Assembly: GCA_029817715.1 (NCBI GenBank) | Contig: JARUPY010000365.1 | Location: 650,001 to 714,000, forward strand | DNA: 64,000 nucleotides | Reading direction: 5' to 3' | Source of the DNA: Melastoma dodecandrum | Lineage: Eukaryota; Streptophyta; Magnoliopsida; Myrtales; Melastomataceae | In this document: positions 50,956-64,000 of the stretch, in pieces | How positions within the stretch are numbered: position 1 is the stretch's first letter | How the letters are laid out: every line of letters starts with the position of its first letter | The notes under the pieces: model-generated | What the model saw: only the letters and a program-made list of their open reading frames with translations | Databases searched by the model: none | What the model was told of the DNA's origin: nothing | Program-made: the position numbers and the translations under genes

Positions 50956-53142
50956 TATCGTCTGCAGTAGCGAAAAACTGTAACTGTATATTAGTCAATT
51001 GCTGAAATTGGGAATTTAAATTTGTTCATTGTTTGGGAATGTTCACCTTCTCAAATTGATACATTCTTAAGAGCAGGTCCTCCCCAGCTCTCAAGTATAA
51101 TAATTCTTTGGTTTCTAACATTTCTTCAAAGTCATTTCTCAGCCAGTAACCTTTTGCCAGCACGTTTTCCATTCCATTCATGTAAAAAGAGACAAGATGA
51201 GTTCATAATGAATTAGAAAGCTAGGCATCACCTCACTTCTGCCATTCATCTTTCATCCTTCTCTTCTTTATTATAAACCTAAACATTTTCCCATCAGATA
51301 AGGTGTTGGCAAGGGCCTTCCCCAAAAGATGTAATTTTCCCATCAAACCGAAAATAATGCTCGCAACAAACAACAAACAAATCAAGGGTCACACTAACGA
51401 ACTTACCTAGCACAAAAGTTATGAACAAATTCTCTGAAGGTTGATTGTTCACCTGCATCCCATGCAGAAATATCCAAGGACAGAAATTTCACCTTCGACA
51501 CGGCTGCATCCTCAGTAACCTAAATCAACATCCTCTACGAAAATGGATGCACGACACCTGCTTGAAGAAAGCCTTCCTGGACGAGCAGATCAATCAAAGA
51601 CGAGGTGCACCTCCACATCGCTGAGCCTTCTGTTCACTGGGTAATAAGGTCGGACAAGTGGGCAACATAAACATCCGGAAGCTAATCACAAACAAAGCGC
51701 CCCATCAACATCACCATCATCGGTCCCAAGAACACCGCACAAAAGACCTCCTCCTCGAATCAACCCTAGAAAACTATCGCATTCCACCTGCGAACACCAA
51801 AAAGAAAACCCCAACAAAATCAAAACAAATCCAAGATCATACATACAGTAAGCAACTTCTTCAAAACGAATCCCATCATCAAGAAAAACACATTCAATCA
51901 ACCTACAAAAGCTGCACTACAGATCGTTGTTGGTCGTCGTCGCCGCCGCCTCCCCATCGAGGGCGAGCGGTGTATGCCACGCTCTCTGCCACATCCTCCT
52001 CCCTCCATAAAAAAAAAGGACTTTCCTAACCTCAAAGCCCAAAAGACAATGGGGCCACAAATTCGGTCGTCAAAACCAAGAGATCAGTCCAAACCCAAAT
52101 CTAATCCAAACAAAACCCGTAGAGATGAAACGGGTAATTCATAATTTGTTCGTATTCGATCAAAAACGGAAATTCCACCGCTCGCAGTTGTAGACAACGA
52201 TACGATCAGCTCATCATAACCAAAAAGGTAAAAGTGGGTCAGGCAGAGAATCACAACGCGAACACCCCCCCCCCCCCAACACCGGCTGTCCAAAACCCAT
52301 TAAAAATTCCGACCCCCTGATCTGATCCATCTTCCCCCTTCCGCTTCGTCGTTCCCGCGGGTGAGTCGTCTTCGCGCCAATCCCCTCCTTGGGACGCAAA
52401 CCCTTGAATTTGGGGCTTTTAAGGATTATTGTCGGGTTAAAGGCAGCGTGGGGTTGGAGGGCGGGTGCTCGTGGGTGTTATCTTTTTATTTTGTGTCGAT
52501 TGGGGTTTTGGGTGTGTTTGTTTCTTTTGACGAATGCGGGAGTTCTTTCTGGGTGATCGTCTCGTGAAAGTTTAGTTCTTGATTATGGGATTTTCGGGTG
52601 TGATCTGGTGAAGCCGTTGTAGTCCTTATCGAAGTGATCCTGTTTGGAGCAACCCTGTTTCTTTAAAAAAAATAAAAGGAATTGAGTTGGTAATGATTGG
52701 GATTTTCGTGCATCTGTTGATACTGCTGAGATGTTGGACTCTTGATGGGCTTTATGCGGGTGTGATCTCCCGGAGGACATTTGATCTTTGGGTATTGAGG
52801 ATTTCTCGAGTTATAGTAGTTTTGACTTGTATGATGTGTGATAGTGATTCATGATAGAGGAGCTTCATTTGATTATATATATAGTTTTATATGCCGTATA
52901 TAGCTATAGCAGTAATATATGATTATTTGGGTATTCCTAATTGTTGAAAGTTCGCTGAAAAGGTGGAATTTGGCAGATAGGAAGGTTGTCTCGGGGTAAA
53001 TGTACGCAAAAGAACACTGACGCTGGATCTTATCTTCCAGTATGGGCCAATTAAAAGCTCAGGCAGACTAGACTGAAACAAGACAGCCATGGAAGTTCTT
53101 ACATTGATCACATAAGCTATTTCAGTGGTCATCTAGTAGACC
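50956..53142. other. Spacer, promoter and 5' UTR intron of the large nuclear protein gene
   Basis: No coding gene was seen. A C13 run lies at 52265-52277. A 5' UTR exon ends near 52360 at CGCGG|GTGAGT, and the intron runs to about 53125 (TTTCAG), 18 bases before the ATG; long leader introns like this often enhance expression. Confidence 0.55.
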
Positions 53143-56100
53143 ATGTTAGGCCATGCCAATAATTCTAGCAAGGGGGGAACTAATTCTCCATCAGAGATAC
53201 CTACTTTGCCCCAGTACTTGTCCCTGAATCCCATCTCATTCGGCAATCAGAAGCATGTACGTGCCGGAGACATCAAAAGGGTCTTTGGCTTGCCCCTCGC
53301 AAATATGTTGGATGGGAATTCACTCGGGGTGAGCCAGCCCAGGCCTTTACACCCAGCCGCACGTGAAGAACTCAAGAACATTAAAGAGAGTGTTGAAAGT
53401 GGTTCTAAGAAAGCCAAGTAATATTTTGTTCCTTCTGGATATTGCTTGCAGCTTTTTGTTCCTTCTAAGAACCCTTGAAATCCGTTTTTTTTGTTGTTCC
53501 TTGGCTTGGTAAGGGCTTTGAAAATTGTATTTTCCCTAATGTTGTGCTGGCTAATTCTGAAAGTGGAATTTAGGTTGATCTTGTATAGTTCTAACAATAT
53601 CACTTCATCAAAAGATCTTATCTTTTTCCAGGGATAGATCAAATATGTTTCGGGAATCAATTTTCAAATTGGACAAGTACAGAGAGAATCTGAGCTCAAG
53701 GAAACGGCAAAGGAATGAAAATGTATCCGGTGAGAAGTCAGGGACGGAGTTGGAAAAACCAGGCGCCCAACTTCGTGGAAACCCTCGTGATGTGATAAAC
53801 CAAAGGCAAGGTCAAAGGCCCAAGAATACAGTGGTGGTGAAGCGTGTCCGAACCTCTATTGGAGAAGCACGGGTCAGTAATCAACATTTTTGGTTCTTTA
53901 ATGTCCACCTAGAGCAATGCGCAATATACCGTGCTTTTCATTTGCTGTCATGAATTTCTGTACATTTTGGCCCTGTCAAATTATTTGACTGTAATTTTTT
54001 TTCTGGTATATTTAAAGCGGTTCCTTTTGGGATCGTTCCAAAGACAGCAGAGGTTATTATGGGGTGTTTGATGTGATAAAAAGGGCCTCTTGTACAATCT
54101 CTCATCCGATAATATTGTAACGACACCGACTTTTGTTCCTCTTGATTTTTTTTTTTTGGCAAATTGGACATGTTTCCTAAAGTTTGTTTTGTGATGTACT
54201 TAATATGACTATGATAACTTTCATTTATTGACCTTCTGCAAGATTTGAATTGGTTAGATTGACTTGTGTATAAATGGAGCTGGCAGCGATTTCACACTTT
54301 GTTAACTGACGCGACATTTTTCTGCACCATCTGACAATATTATATTTCTTTTAAAGAAGAGGAAGTTGTGATACAGTTCAGTACAACATGTCATATGTGA
54401 AATGTTGCATTTACTTGATCATAGTCAATTGCTTACCCTGCTACAGGTCGGTGATTGTCATTTGTATCTACCTTCGGATTCTTCATCATTTAACTCACAG
54501 AGGATCACTTTCATGAATCATATTCACTTCATTTTTTCACATTTCTTAGGTTGACAACAAGGTACTCCCTGCCCCAAGGCCACCATCATTGTTGGAGAGA
54601 AATGAGGAGAAGTCTCAGATTAGTAATGCAACTTCAAACAGGAGCGAAGAAAAGATGCGTACGGTGCCTGGTGGAGGCGAGGTTTGGGCAAAGAAAATAA
54701 AACGAAAGCGCTCAGTCACTGCCATGGGCAATAGACTTGTGAATGGTGATGGTGAATCAAAACAACTGTTGCCTACTAAGCCTTCTACGGATTCAAAGTT
54801 GAGATCTTGTGATGGCCAAACTTTCAGGTATGTATTGGAGCTTAAACCATTTTTCTATCGATGCTGAAAGCCTGTGAAACTTCAAACTTACCTCTATTAT
54901 CGGCAATGGGCAAGACTTCTGCTTATTCTTGCTTGAAGTTAACATCTGAATTGTTCTTTATTTTCATCTCCTTGCAGGTCAAAAAATTGTTTTGGAGTGG
55001 TTGGAGTGAATAGAGTAACCAGTCGTAGCGAGTCCCCTGGGTCAAACACATCTACACCCCTTAAGAATGAGCCTGACATCGTTCCTTCTCCAAAAGACCG
55101 CATGGACATGTTTGAGCCTGGGGTATCAATGAAGGGGAGCAGGTATTTCTTATGTGATTATTAATCTGATCAGCGCATTAGCTTTTGGATACGTCTTATT
55201 TTCATAATTAGAGACTAAAGATTTCAGTTCATCAAAGCCATGCTCTCAGTCGCTCTGGTATTTTTGTTTTTATTTATTATTAGGATAAATGTTCGGGAAG
55301 GGGACCTTGCAAATAGTCCAGGTTTGCTAATCAAAGGTAAGTTCTCCAGGACTCCAAGAGCTGGTTCCGGTGTGGTTGCAGATCCTTCTCCTAGCTCACA
55401 ATCCATGCCTGGAGGGTGTTCTGAGGATTATGAACTTACTTCAAAAGTCGATAAGATCCCACCCATTGTCATTGCCGGGGATAAAAAACGCTCTTTGGGT
55501 TCCTCTTCACAACCGATGGCACAATGGGTTGGTCAGAGAATGCACAAAAAATCACGTCTTAGGAGAGCAAATGTGGTTTCTCCACTCCTGAATCATGCGG
55601 AAAAGACTCACAACTTGTCTGACGGTCCTGGAATGCTTGATTACAGTGCCCGGAATTGTAGTGTTGGGAAAGGGGGATCTCTACATGATTATAGTTCCAG
55701 TAAGAATTATGCAAAGGTCAAGAAGGAAATCGACAAATCTCCGTCACCATTGGGGGTACTTGAGAGCGATGAATCAGGAGCTTGGGAAGGTTTGAAAGAG
55801 AACGGCGTAGATGGCGGAGAAGTTTCTTTGACCACTGTTTCCCTTAATGCTGTGGATTTTGTTCCTCCGGGGAAAAAACAATGGCTCAGTTCTCATGAAC
55901 ATGGAGGTGTACGTAAACATGGAAGGAGCGGCAGGGGTTTGTCCCAGTCAAAAACGGGCGCACCTCTAGGGAGAGAAAAAACGGATGATTCACCAGTGGC
56001 AAACTTACCTCAAACCCTGCGTGATGGTTCTGATAAAGTCAGAAGGTACTTATGTCACTTGATTGTCTAATTATTTTGACAATGGTTCATGATACTTAAA

Positions 56101-59100
56101 GTGTGATTTGCTGAGTTGTTTCTATTTTTCTGGTTTTTCAGTAAATCTGGCCGGACTTCCGGTGGAAAATCAAAAGATCGGAGCTACGTGACTCGAGTTG
56201 GACCAGTGCTTAATAGCAGTCCCTCTGATTGTACAGGTACGTCATAGGCCTGTGGCCATTAATTTTGCATGAAACTATCATGGTTTTTATTTGGTAAAGA
56301 AACTATCATGGTTTATGTACTTGTGAAAATGTAGTGGCATGGACTACAAACCTGCATGAACTCATATCAGAAGTGTTGTGATTAAATTTTATATTTTGCT
56401 TTTTTTATAAAATATGTGAAAATGAAGTCCAAATCTTATGCCAAATGAATTTCATTAAAATTCTATATCCGTTCTTTTGACTCATGCATTCCTCCTGTTA
56501 CATAATTGTAATAGCAACCCACTGAAGTGGTGAAGTCTATCATTTGTACGGTCATGAAAATAAATGAACGGTATTAGCCAATTTCTGCATTTCATGAGAT
56601 GCTTTTTTTATTTTATTCATTATCAGATGTGGCAGTTGAATTCGACGACGACCGTGATGCTTTGGTTGCTGCTGCTGCTACTTCAGCACGGGATGGTTCC
56701 AGTATACATCCTTTACTTCTTAACAGTCCTATTAAGGTCATGAACCCATTTTTATACATATTTTGTTGGTTGACCCTTGAGCTTTCCTGGTTTTCCTTTC
56801 TCATGACGCAGATAATGCATTTGGTGGTCCATTTTGGCCAAAGATAAAGCGTATATTTGGCTCTGTCATTGTTGATGACGAGTCTGTCTCTTTTTTAAAG
56901 CAACAGGTACTCTAGATGATATGCACCTGACTGGGCGTATGCCTTTTTATAGTGACACTCTCATTCTTCTTTCCTTCTTATTGAAACAGCTTCATTCTAT
57001 GGAAGAGTTCGATGAGATGATGTTCTCGGGTGCAAACCACAGTGTTCCAGTAAATCTTCACTGAAGCAGTCCAACGTCCTTTCTAACAACTGGAAAGTTG
57101 TAGTCCTAAACTGTGTTATGTGCATGATAGTTATTTGTGTTATTTCCTCCACAGGGTAATGTCAGCTTTATGGATCATTCAGGTGGAACACAACAGAATC
57201 ATTTGGATCAGGGAGAGGATGTGTCTAGGAACCATGCTTTGAGTAGAAAAGTTAATCTGGGGAAGCTAGATAAGGCGAATCCACTATATGAAAGGTTGCT
57301 ATCTGCTTTGATTGAGGATGAGAATGAAGAAGTGTTCCACAACGGTGAAGGGAAGGTTTCGTCTTTACAATGTGTGAGCGATGATTCTCATTGTGGTTCC
57401 TGTAACCACATTGATGGAGAGTCCAGGTATAGGGACAGAGTAGAATCTGAAGGGGAGTCTGCTGTGGATATATGGAATCAGAAAGTTGGCTGTCTGGAAA
57501 AAGTTTATTGCGATAGCTCTTTGAAGAGCTTGTCGACTTCAGCCTACAGCAATGACCATTCAGCAGTTGATGATGACTACTGTCATTCTGATGCTGGGAT
57601 GGCTAGTGAAACATGCTCTAATGATGTGGGACATCTCCAGAAGGACTTGAGTGCTATTGCCTGTTCTTATCCCGATAGTGAGTATGAGAAAATGTCTATT
57701 GACGAGAGGCTTCTGTTGGAACTACGGAGTATTGACCTGTATCCCGACATACTGGTAAGTTTTGAATTGTGGTTCTATCTGCCTTCTAAGAGTTTCCTCT
57801 GTAAAAATCCCTCGATTCTTTTGCCCCCTGTCATTCTAATCTAAGTCTGTACACTCCCTTTTTTCAGCCCGCTCTTTCAGAGGGGGAGATTATTCATCAC
57901 AATATAGTGGAACTTCGGAAGGGTTTAACCCAGAAGGTTGAGTCGCATTGTTCCATGTTTTTAGCCGAGAGCAGAATTTGTACTTAGATTTAATTGCCTT
58001 TAGTTATCCTTACAGTATTTTATTACGTCTCTGTGAATGATAGATTGAAGCCAAAAAGGATTGCTTGGCCAAAGTTGAGATAGCTCTCCTTGACGAAGTT
58101 GACTTGGAAAGAAGGTAAAAAGCTCCAACCCTTTCAAGATGCGCAGACAGGAGGGGTTAACAATAAAGTAGAACATAAATTTCTAAGATTTATGCATCCT
58201 TTTTCAGGAAACTCGAAGAAACTGCTATGAACAAACTTATGGAGATGGCATATAGAAAACGAATGGTAAATTCTATTTTGCTTTCTGATAGTTTCGGTCT
58301 CTTCATTATGCCATTTGTGTTGTAATCTCGAGTCATTACTGTGATTGGTTTATGTCATGAGCTAAAAGAGAAACTACTGTGGTAGAGTTCCAAATGATGT
58401 GTCTGTAAGACAAGGATTGGTCGTTTGACCTTACTGGCCAGTTAGATGACCGAAATAGGGTGGAAATAACAACATGCAAGTACAGGCTGTAGCTTCGTGA
58501 CTTTATTCAGTTGGGAAAGCTGACATCCTGCATGCAGGCTTGCCATGGTGGGAACTCATCTAAAGCAGCAGTTCGCAAGGTTCCTAAGCAAGTTGCTTTG
58601 GCTTTCATCAAGCGGACCCTGGCTAGATACCGGAAGTATCAAGACACAGGCATTAGCAGCTTTGCTGACCCTAGCTTGGCAGACATTCTCTTTTCATCGT
58701 CCGCGAATGCAAAATCAGTTGAAGGTGTTGGTTCGGGGACAGCAAGTAATACTTTCAATGACGCAGCCAACAATCAGCTTGAAGCAAGAGGATCAGGTAA
58801 CAAAAACTGGCGGGCATGATTACTTAATATGGGCATACTTATTACTTTTAATCTGATGCTCAATGCCATTGGCGATACTATACCAGGTGCAGCTGCCACT
58901 TCTGGAGTTCCCGAAAGGCGCAATTCACATGGTGATAACCCGGGCGATGTGCTTGTGAAGCCTGGTACTACATTCCCCAAAGGGAGGAAGAAGGAGACGC
59001 TAATTGACGACGTAGGGTGCGCGTCCTCGAAGATGGCGCCAATCGAAGGCTCAACACCACCAGTCGGACACAAGGGTAACAGGGGTGAGAGGCAGAAGAA

Positions 59101-59392
59101 TTCCAACAATCCCCTGAAAGGCAAGGCAAAGTCGAAGCCGAAGAACAACCCTCACCCAAGTCAAAGGCCAGCGTCTCGTCCCGAGCTGGAAATCACCCTA
59201 GGCGACCCTTCCAACGACCCTCTAGACTTCACCGAGACGGGTCTCGACGGTAATCAGGACCTAACCTCACTATTGGATTTCGACATGGACGGAGACCAGG
59301 ACCCCGAAGCAGCGGGCCTCGAAATACCACCTTGGGACGACATCGGCCTCGAGGTCCCCCCTTGGGACGACCCGTTTGTTTTCGGGCTCTGA
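53143..59392 (+). CDS. Large conserved plant nuclear-type protein (At5g22450-like)
   Basis: Long, mostly disordered protein of roughly 1,150 residues. Exons: 53143-53417, 53632-53872, 54550-54827, 54978-55142, 55284-56045, 56142-56236, 56627-about 56750, 56812-56906, 56990-57049, 57155-57754, 57868-57936, 58044-58114, 58208-58265, 58538-58796, 58887-59392. The donor of the seventh exon is uncertain. Landmarks: IPTLPQYLSLNPI near the N-terminus, VKRVRTSIGEAR, basic patches (KKIKRKRS), a helical SFLKQQLHSMEEFDE, a KVEIALLDEVDLERRKLEE coiled segment, LAFIKRTLARYRKYQ, and an acidic C-terminus with two PPWDD motifs. No enzyme domain is recognised. Relatives are annotated as SRRM-like or spectrin-like nuclear proteins; the function is unknown. 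Confidence 0.85.
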
Positions 59393-60436
59393 TACTATTC
59401 TTTTCTTATTTTTTCTTCCAAACAGGGGATAAAAATCGAATCCCCTATAAGCAGGAAAAAAAAAAGAAACAAATTATGGATTCGATATATCATTGTAGTA
59501 GGATCCTTGCTAATTGCAAGAATAGATTGGAGGAGAGCATTAACAAGAATATATTACTGACAGGTAGTCACTTTAAACAATAGTAATGAATGTTTGTAAT
59601 GTAATTTCTCGTATTTTTAATAATTAATTAAGTATGATAAATAATTTAAAAAAAATAGAGAGAGAGAGAGAGAGGCTTATAATGCAGAACTCCCCCAACT
59701 ACGATTTCGTTTTTATTCCCAACCACTTCACTAGAAGAAAAAATAGATAAACATATCCAAATATGTATCTAAAAAAATTAATCTATTCTTGTTTCAAAAA
59801 TTTTATTTTATTTTAATAATTATTTTATGTTATTGCCTTTCGACCAAATCTCCCGATCCGACACTACACGTAAGGACATAGCTAAACATAAACTTTATCT
59901 ATGTGTCTTAAGCAACCACTTCCCAACCATGTTCAAGCCATCCATTTCTTTATGTTTGATACGGTTGAAGTTAAGGTGGGGTTTCGTTCATGAAGTTGGA
60001 GCAGTTAGGCCTATCGACGAAGCTGGGATACGACTGCCGCGTTCGTGGAAAAATACTTACAACGAGAACGGGATGATTAGTTAATGTTCAGGGTTCGACT
60101 GTTCTATGCTAAGGGCATGACGCTGTACTCTCATCAGCTTTCGCCTTCTAAACCTAATACGACTGGGATAGGAAACACGCAAAAGAATTTACTCCCCATC
60201 AGTTCTTCCTTCCGGAGCATCGAGTCATCCGTCGTACATTGATCGGGGTCCTTTGCGGTGTGTGCGGGTGGTCGGGGGACTGAGGGATTTCATCAAAACT
60301 TGGGGAAGTGGTTTTGCTGTATCGGTTGAACCATTTGGAGATCAGTCGGTATTTGACAGGGGCTACCATCGGGCATGATAGCGTCTCTGTCGTTCAGAAA
60401 TTATCAAAAACATTAGGTCGGCACGGGAAGTACGTG
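59393..60436. other. Convergent spacer to TGA9
   Basis: AT-rich, with an (AG)9 microsatellite at 59657-59674. No gene was recognised. Confidence 0.55.
59657..59674. repeat. (AG)9 microsatellite
   Basis: Nine perfect AG units in intergenic DNA. Confidence 0.9.
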
Positions 60437-63400
60437 TCACGGAAACATGAACAGGGACGAAAAGGGCACGTACTGGTCTCGCGGACGTGACTGCCACAGG
60501 GAACTCAGCGCACGGAGCCGCCCGTAATATTCTCCGATGACGAGGAAGCAACGAGCCGCCTGTCGGACCGTGAGGATCCGCCGCAACTGATGGAGGGTCT
60601 GCTGTCTCAAATTATCGGCCTAATGATTCAACAAAAAGAAGGGATGAATAAAAATATCTTGTTGATTAGATACAACGAACTGATTTAAATCCAACTATGT
60701 TTATTTAAACACGGTTTTTGGGAATGGGATAATTGTCACGTGGCACACAATAATAATCCAACCACAATTCTAATTATATTCTTCTTTTAAAATATGGGAG
60801 ATAAATACAAAATGAACTTAGGGACCACTCCAATCATAGGAAAAAAAAATAATACTGAATAATTATAATATGAAAAATTCAAAATAAAATTATGAGGTGG
60901 GAGAGAAGGAGGGAATAATTAATGAGATGATAGCTGCATTTCTATTTTTTTCTCTCTTAAAAAATTAATTAATTAAATTGTTCCAAAGGAGTCATTTTCA
61001 GAACCACCCCCCTTGATAGTAACATTACAATAAATAAATTCAGGTTAGGATCAATAATGGGGCTTCATTTTATATTTTTTTAAAGGATAAAGGAGTCAAG
61101 ATCAGGGCATGCTTATTATGTTAAAAGTTGACCTTGATCGTATTAGCTATATGATTAGATAATTAAGTAAAAAAAAACTTTAAAATATTCTTGGACAGAA
61201 ACAGGATTAGTTGACTAATTACCCTCCATTTGAAAACCTAATCTACGTGCATTTATGATATCAGTATGTATTGTGGTCTTTTTACCTGGCGTACGAACCC
61301 TTGTAGGTTGGCGAGCTTACCCAAGGCAATGCCCATCTGCTGCATCCCGTCGAGGGCCAAACCACTGGCGATGGTCTCGACGAGCGACTGCTGAAGCTGG
61401 TCGAGGCCCTGCGAGAGGGCCTCCTCGGCCTGCTGCGAGGATTGCTGCAGGCTGTATATCCCCATCAGTTGTTGCTCGGTTAACGGGTCGAGTTGCGGTG
61501 TAAGCATCTAAAATAATAATAAAAAAACGACAGTACGAGTTAATGACGAATGGCGTCAGACCACAGTCAACGACACGAACGAATGATTCGCATGCCTTGA
61601 TGAGTTCGGAAGGCCGGAACCCAGCCATCCAGAGGAAGCAACGCTCGGCGGGGGTCGCCCACATCCCGGTGATGAGGTGAAAGACGTCGGACTGGGCGGC
61701 CTCGCACTTCATCACGAAGATCTCGTCGTAGTGAGAGATGTAGCCGTCGACAATAACCCTGAGGTCCCCGTCGGATAGATGTGCCTGGAGGCCAGTCCGT
61801 AGCTCCGACATGTGCCTGTGGTCATCCTCGAGCCACCTTGCGTATTCCGCGTCGAAAATTGCCGCTACTGCAACATAAAAGATAACCCTAATCATGATTA
61901 CCGAACTCAAACGGTAAACATCATAATCAATCATACTATATACGTACACAAATAAAAAGATGTCTAATCTCTAAATTCGACACCTTTTTTTTTTGGCTGA
62001 CAAAAAGGAAGAAAGAAAGAAAATCAAATCAAGTACTTGCTAAAAGGAGAAAAAGTTGGTTGGCATTGCCCCCATGATTGATCCATTAGACTACCCAACT
62101 TGGCCATCCATCACAAGAAAGAATATTTTCTCGATTGAAGATAAATAAAATGGGAGAATGAAATTGGAGAAGGGCCCCACCAAAATAGCACATAAAAAAT
62201 TGAGGAAATTGGTCTCAAAATGATCATAAAAATTCCAGGTCTGACAAGAGGGAATAAATACAAAAAGAATTTCACTCCCTGGGGGTGATTTTGACAGGAT
62301 TGCACAGGGCACTATTTTTCTTTTTGCTTATAATATTATAAAAATAAGAAATATGATCAAGTCCTCACCCGAGCTTAGATTTCCACCACAACCCGCCACG
62401 AAAAGCCCCTGAAAATTTACATCTTTGAGAAATCCAGAAATTGGGTTATCTAAATTCTTGGATAAAAATCCAATCTTTGCTAAAAAGGTAAGGAAAAGGG
62501 AGGAAGAAAGGACCTGGGATCGGGCTCTCTGGAGGTCCTGTTCGATTTGGGTGAGCTTTATCCTGCTGGATTCCAGCTGCTGAACATAAGCCTACAAAAC
62601 AAATAAGAAGAAGAGATGAGTCGATCTAAATTTACATCGATGTTTCTAAAAGATAGAAGAAGAGGGCATGCCGCATGCCACCTTTTTCCTGAGTCGGCTC
62701 TTCCTTGCAGCTTCCCTGTTCTGAGCCAAACGCCTCAATGTCTGCGGACAAACCAACGACGGGTCTGTAAAAATGAGACAATAAACATACAGAATATAAA
62801 CCGGATTGTTTGATACAAGATTCTACCTTAGCATCGAGTGGCTTGTCTGAGGTAGAAGATACACCAACACCCCTTCCCTTCCTCTGAGCCTAAAACATAT
62901 TTTAAATTAAATGTAATGAGACAAAAGAGTTCTTCTCTTGTAGCATAAGTGACAGAAGAGATTTTTCAAAGAAGTTACCTTAGGGTGAATCAGTATCCAT
63001 TTTTTCTTTTATCAGAATATTTTTAATATTATTTTCTTTCTTCTTTTGGGAGGTGGGTCGTAGTCAAATATTAGGACAAGGAACAGTAGCTTCCTAAACT
63101 TTTGTTGTTTGTTATGTGTGTGGGGGTGGGAGGGGGAAGAAGATTGATTTTTCATAACTTATTATTATCCCAGGAAATCATTTGTAGAGATTTCAGTGCT
63201 CCTTGTTGCATTCGGCACTACTCTAAGACAAATCATGGAAGGAACGGGAGGGGAAAGAGAGACAGGGCAGGACAGGGGAGAACCTTTTCTTGCAGTGGTT
63301 TGACGAGTTGTTGGGGTTGATTAAGAGGAGGGAATGATCCCTCCCTAGCAGCAGCAGCAGCAGTCATCTCTTCCAGTGATTGATTCTGGAGGTGGTGGTG

Positions 63401-64000
63401 ATAATCAAGAGGAGCTTTTATGCTGACAGGAGACTCTGATGACTCTGCCTCCACTTGGCTTGTGTAAATGTTGTTGTTGTTGATTCCCGACCCGGAGTCA
63501 GTATTACTATCGTTGCTCTTTGAAATCACCTGTAAGAAAAACAACAGGATGTATGTTATCTGGCAGAAGTAATGAATGATCAGCCACTAGTGGTAGTAGT
63601 AGCAGTAGACTGCTACTGGGCATTGGGAAAGGACGAATCCTGCTCAGAACTTGGGAAGCCCCAAAAAATTGATGGTCATCCGTGTTTCTTCATTGATGAA
63701 AGAAAAGGGAAAAGGGAGAGGGGGAAGTACTGACTCTAGGAGTTTGCTGGAACCTAATTGGCCAGGATGGGAACATGTCCAGAGTTGCGGCAGTAGCACC
63801 ACCCTTGTCGTCGTCGTTGTTGCCTGTGTATAAAGCTGCAACAAGGAAAAGAAAAATATACAATGAAAGAAAGTAATCAGATCATCACCCTCCCACCCCC
63901 ACAAATCTCAACAGAAAGGGGAGGGAGGGACCTAATCCTACGGCATGGATGTTTGTTTGCTTGTTGAGGTCAAGTTCTTGCCATGTTTGTGGCGTTCCTG
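60437..64000 (-). CDS. TGA9: bZIP transcription factor TGA9 (partial, N-terminus outside window)
   Basis: TGA-class bZIP with a DOG1 domain; TGA9/10 act with ROXY glutaredoxins in anther development. Exons: 63932-64000 (cut by the window edge), 63735-63835, 63284-63529, 62827-62889, 62682-62741, 62514-62591, 62369-62408, 61596-61867, 61286-61507, 60437-60619. The TGA9-type N-terminal block TLDMFPSWPIR is present. The basic region NREAARKSRLRKK is followed by the zipper (AYVQQLESSRIKL). The DOG1 region shows FDAEYARWLEDDHRHMSELR and SQQAEEALSQG. The C-terminus keeps RRILTVRQAARCFL and ends RPRDQYVPFSSLFMFP. The intron after ELIK appears to have a GC donor. The last intron is 666 bases. Confidence 0.93.

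Overview
The window is nuclear DNA of a flowering plant, most likely a dicot. Genes are split by many short GT-AG introns, proteins match plant families best known from Arabidopsis, and intergenic DNA is AT-rich with microsatellites and transposon pieces. I cannot name the species. No rRNA, tRNA, CRISPR or prokaryotic feature was seen.

Layout. 1-5384 (-): 5' part of a full-size PDR-type ABCG transporter, its C-terminus cut by the window edge. 8460-10811 (+): histone deacetylase HDA9 lacking its 3' exons. 11040-12424: a hAT-derived foldback transposon forming a near-perfect palindrome. 12425-15818 (+): 5'-truncated, multiply disabled CYP71 (WD40-cyclophilin). 18088-18812 (-): small twin CX9C protein. 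19438-22222 (-): plastid-type aldo/keto reductase with two alternative first exons. 22437-24588 (+): protein-only RNase P (PRORP), head-to-head with the reductase. 25038-28161 (-): fatty acyl-CoA reductase. 31605-34363 (-): VPS4/SKD1 AAA ATPase of the ESCRT pathway. 34942-37042 (+): SAM-dependent methyltransferase. 37517-37894 (+): AN1 zinc-finger stress-associated protein. 38612-39680 (+) and 43891-44948 (-): two almost identical root-cap/LEA-related secreted proteins in inverted orientation, enclosing a CEN/TFL1-type PEBP gene (40629-41443) and a Mutator-like TIR element (41780-42837). 46460-47800 and 49489-50955 (+): tandem alpha/beta hydrolases. 53143-59392 (+): large nuclear-type conserved plant protein. 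60437-64000 (-): bZIP factor TGA9, N-terminus outside the window.

The genes do not form a pathway, but several neighbours appear to be old syntenic blocks. From memory, HDA9 and CYP71 are close together in Arabidopsis (At3g44680/At3g44600). The reductase, SKD1, methyltransferase, SAP and CEN genes correspond to the At2g27680-At2g27550 interval. The hydrolase plus large nuclear protein correspond to At5g22460/At5g22450. The most striking event is at HDA9-CYP71: a hAT foldback sits exactly where the end of HDA9 and the start of CYP71 are missing, and CYP71 has since decayed. The second is the inverted root-cap duplication around the flowering regulator. The third is the pair of interchangeable first exons in the reductase.
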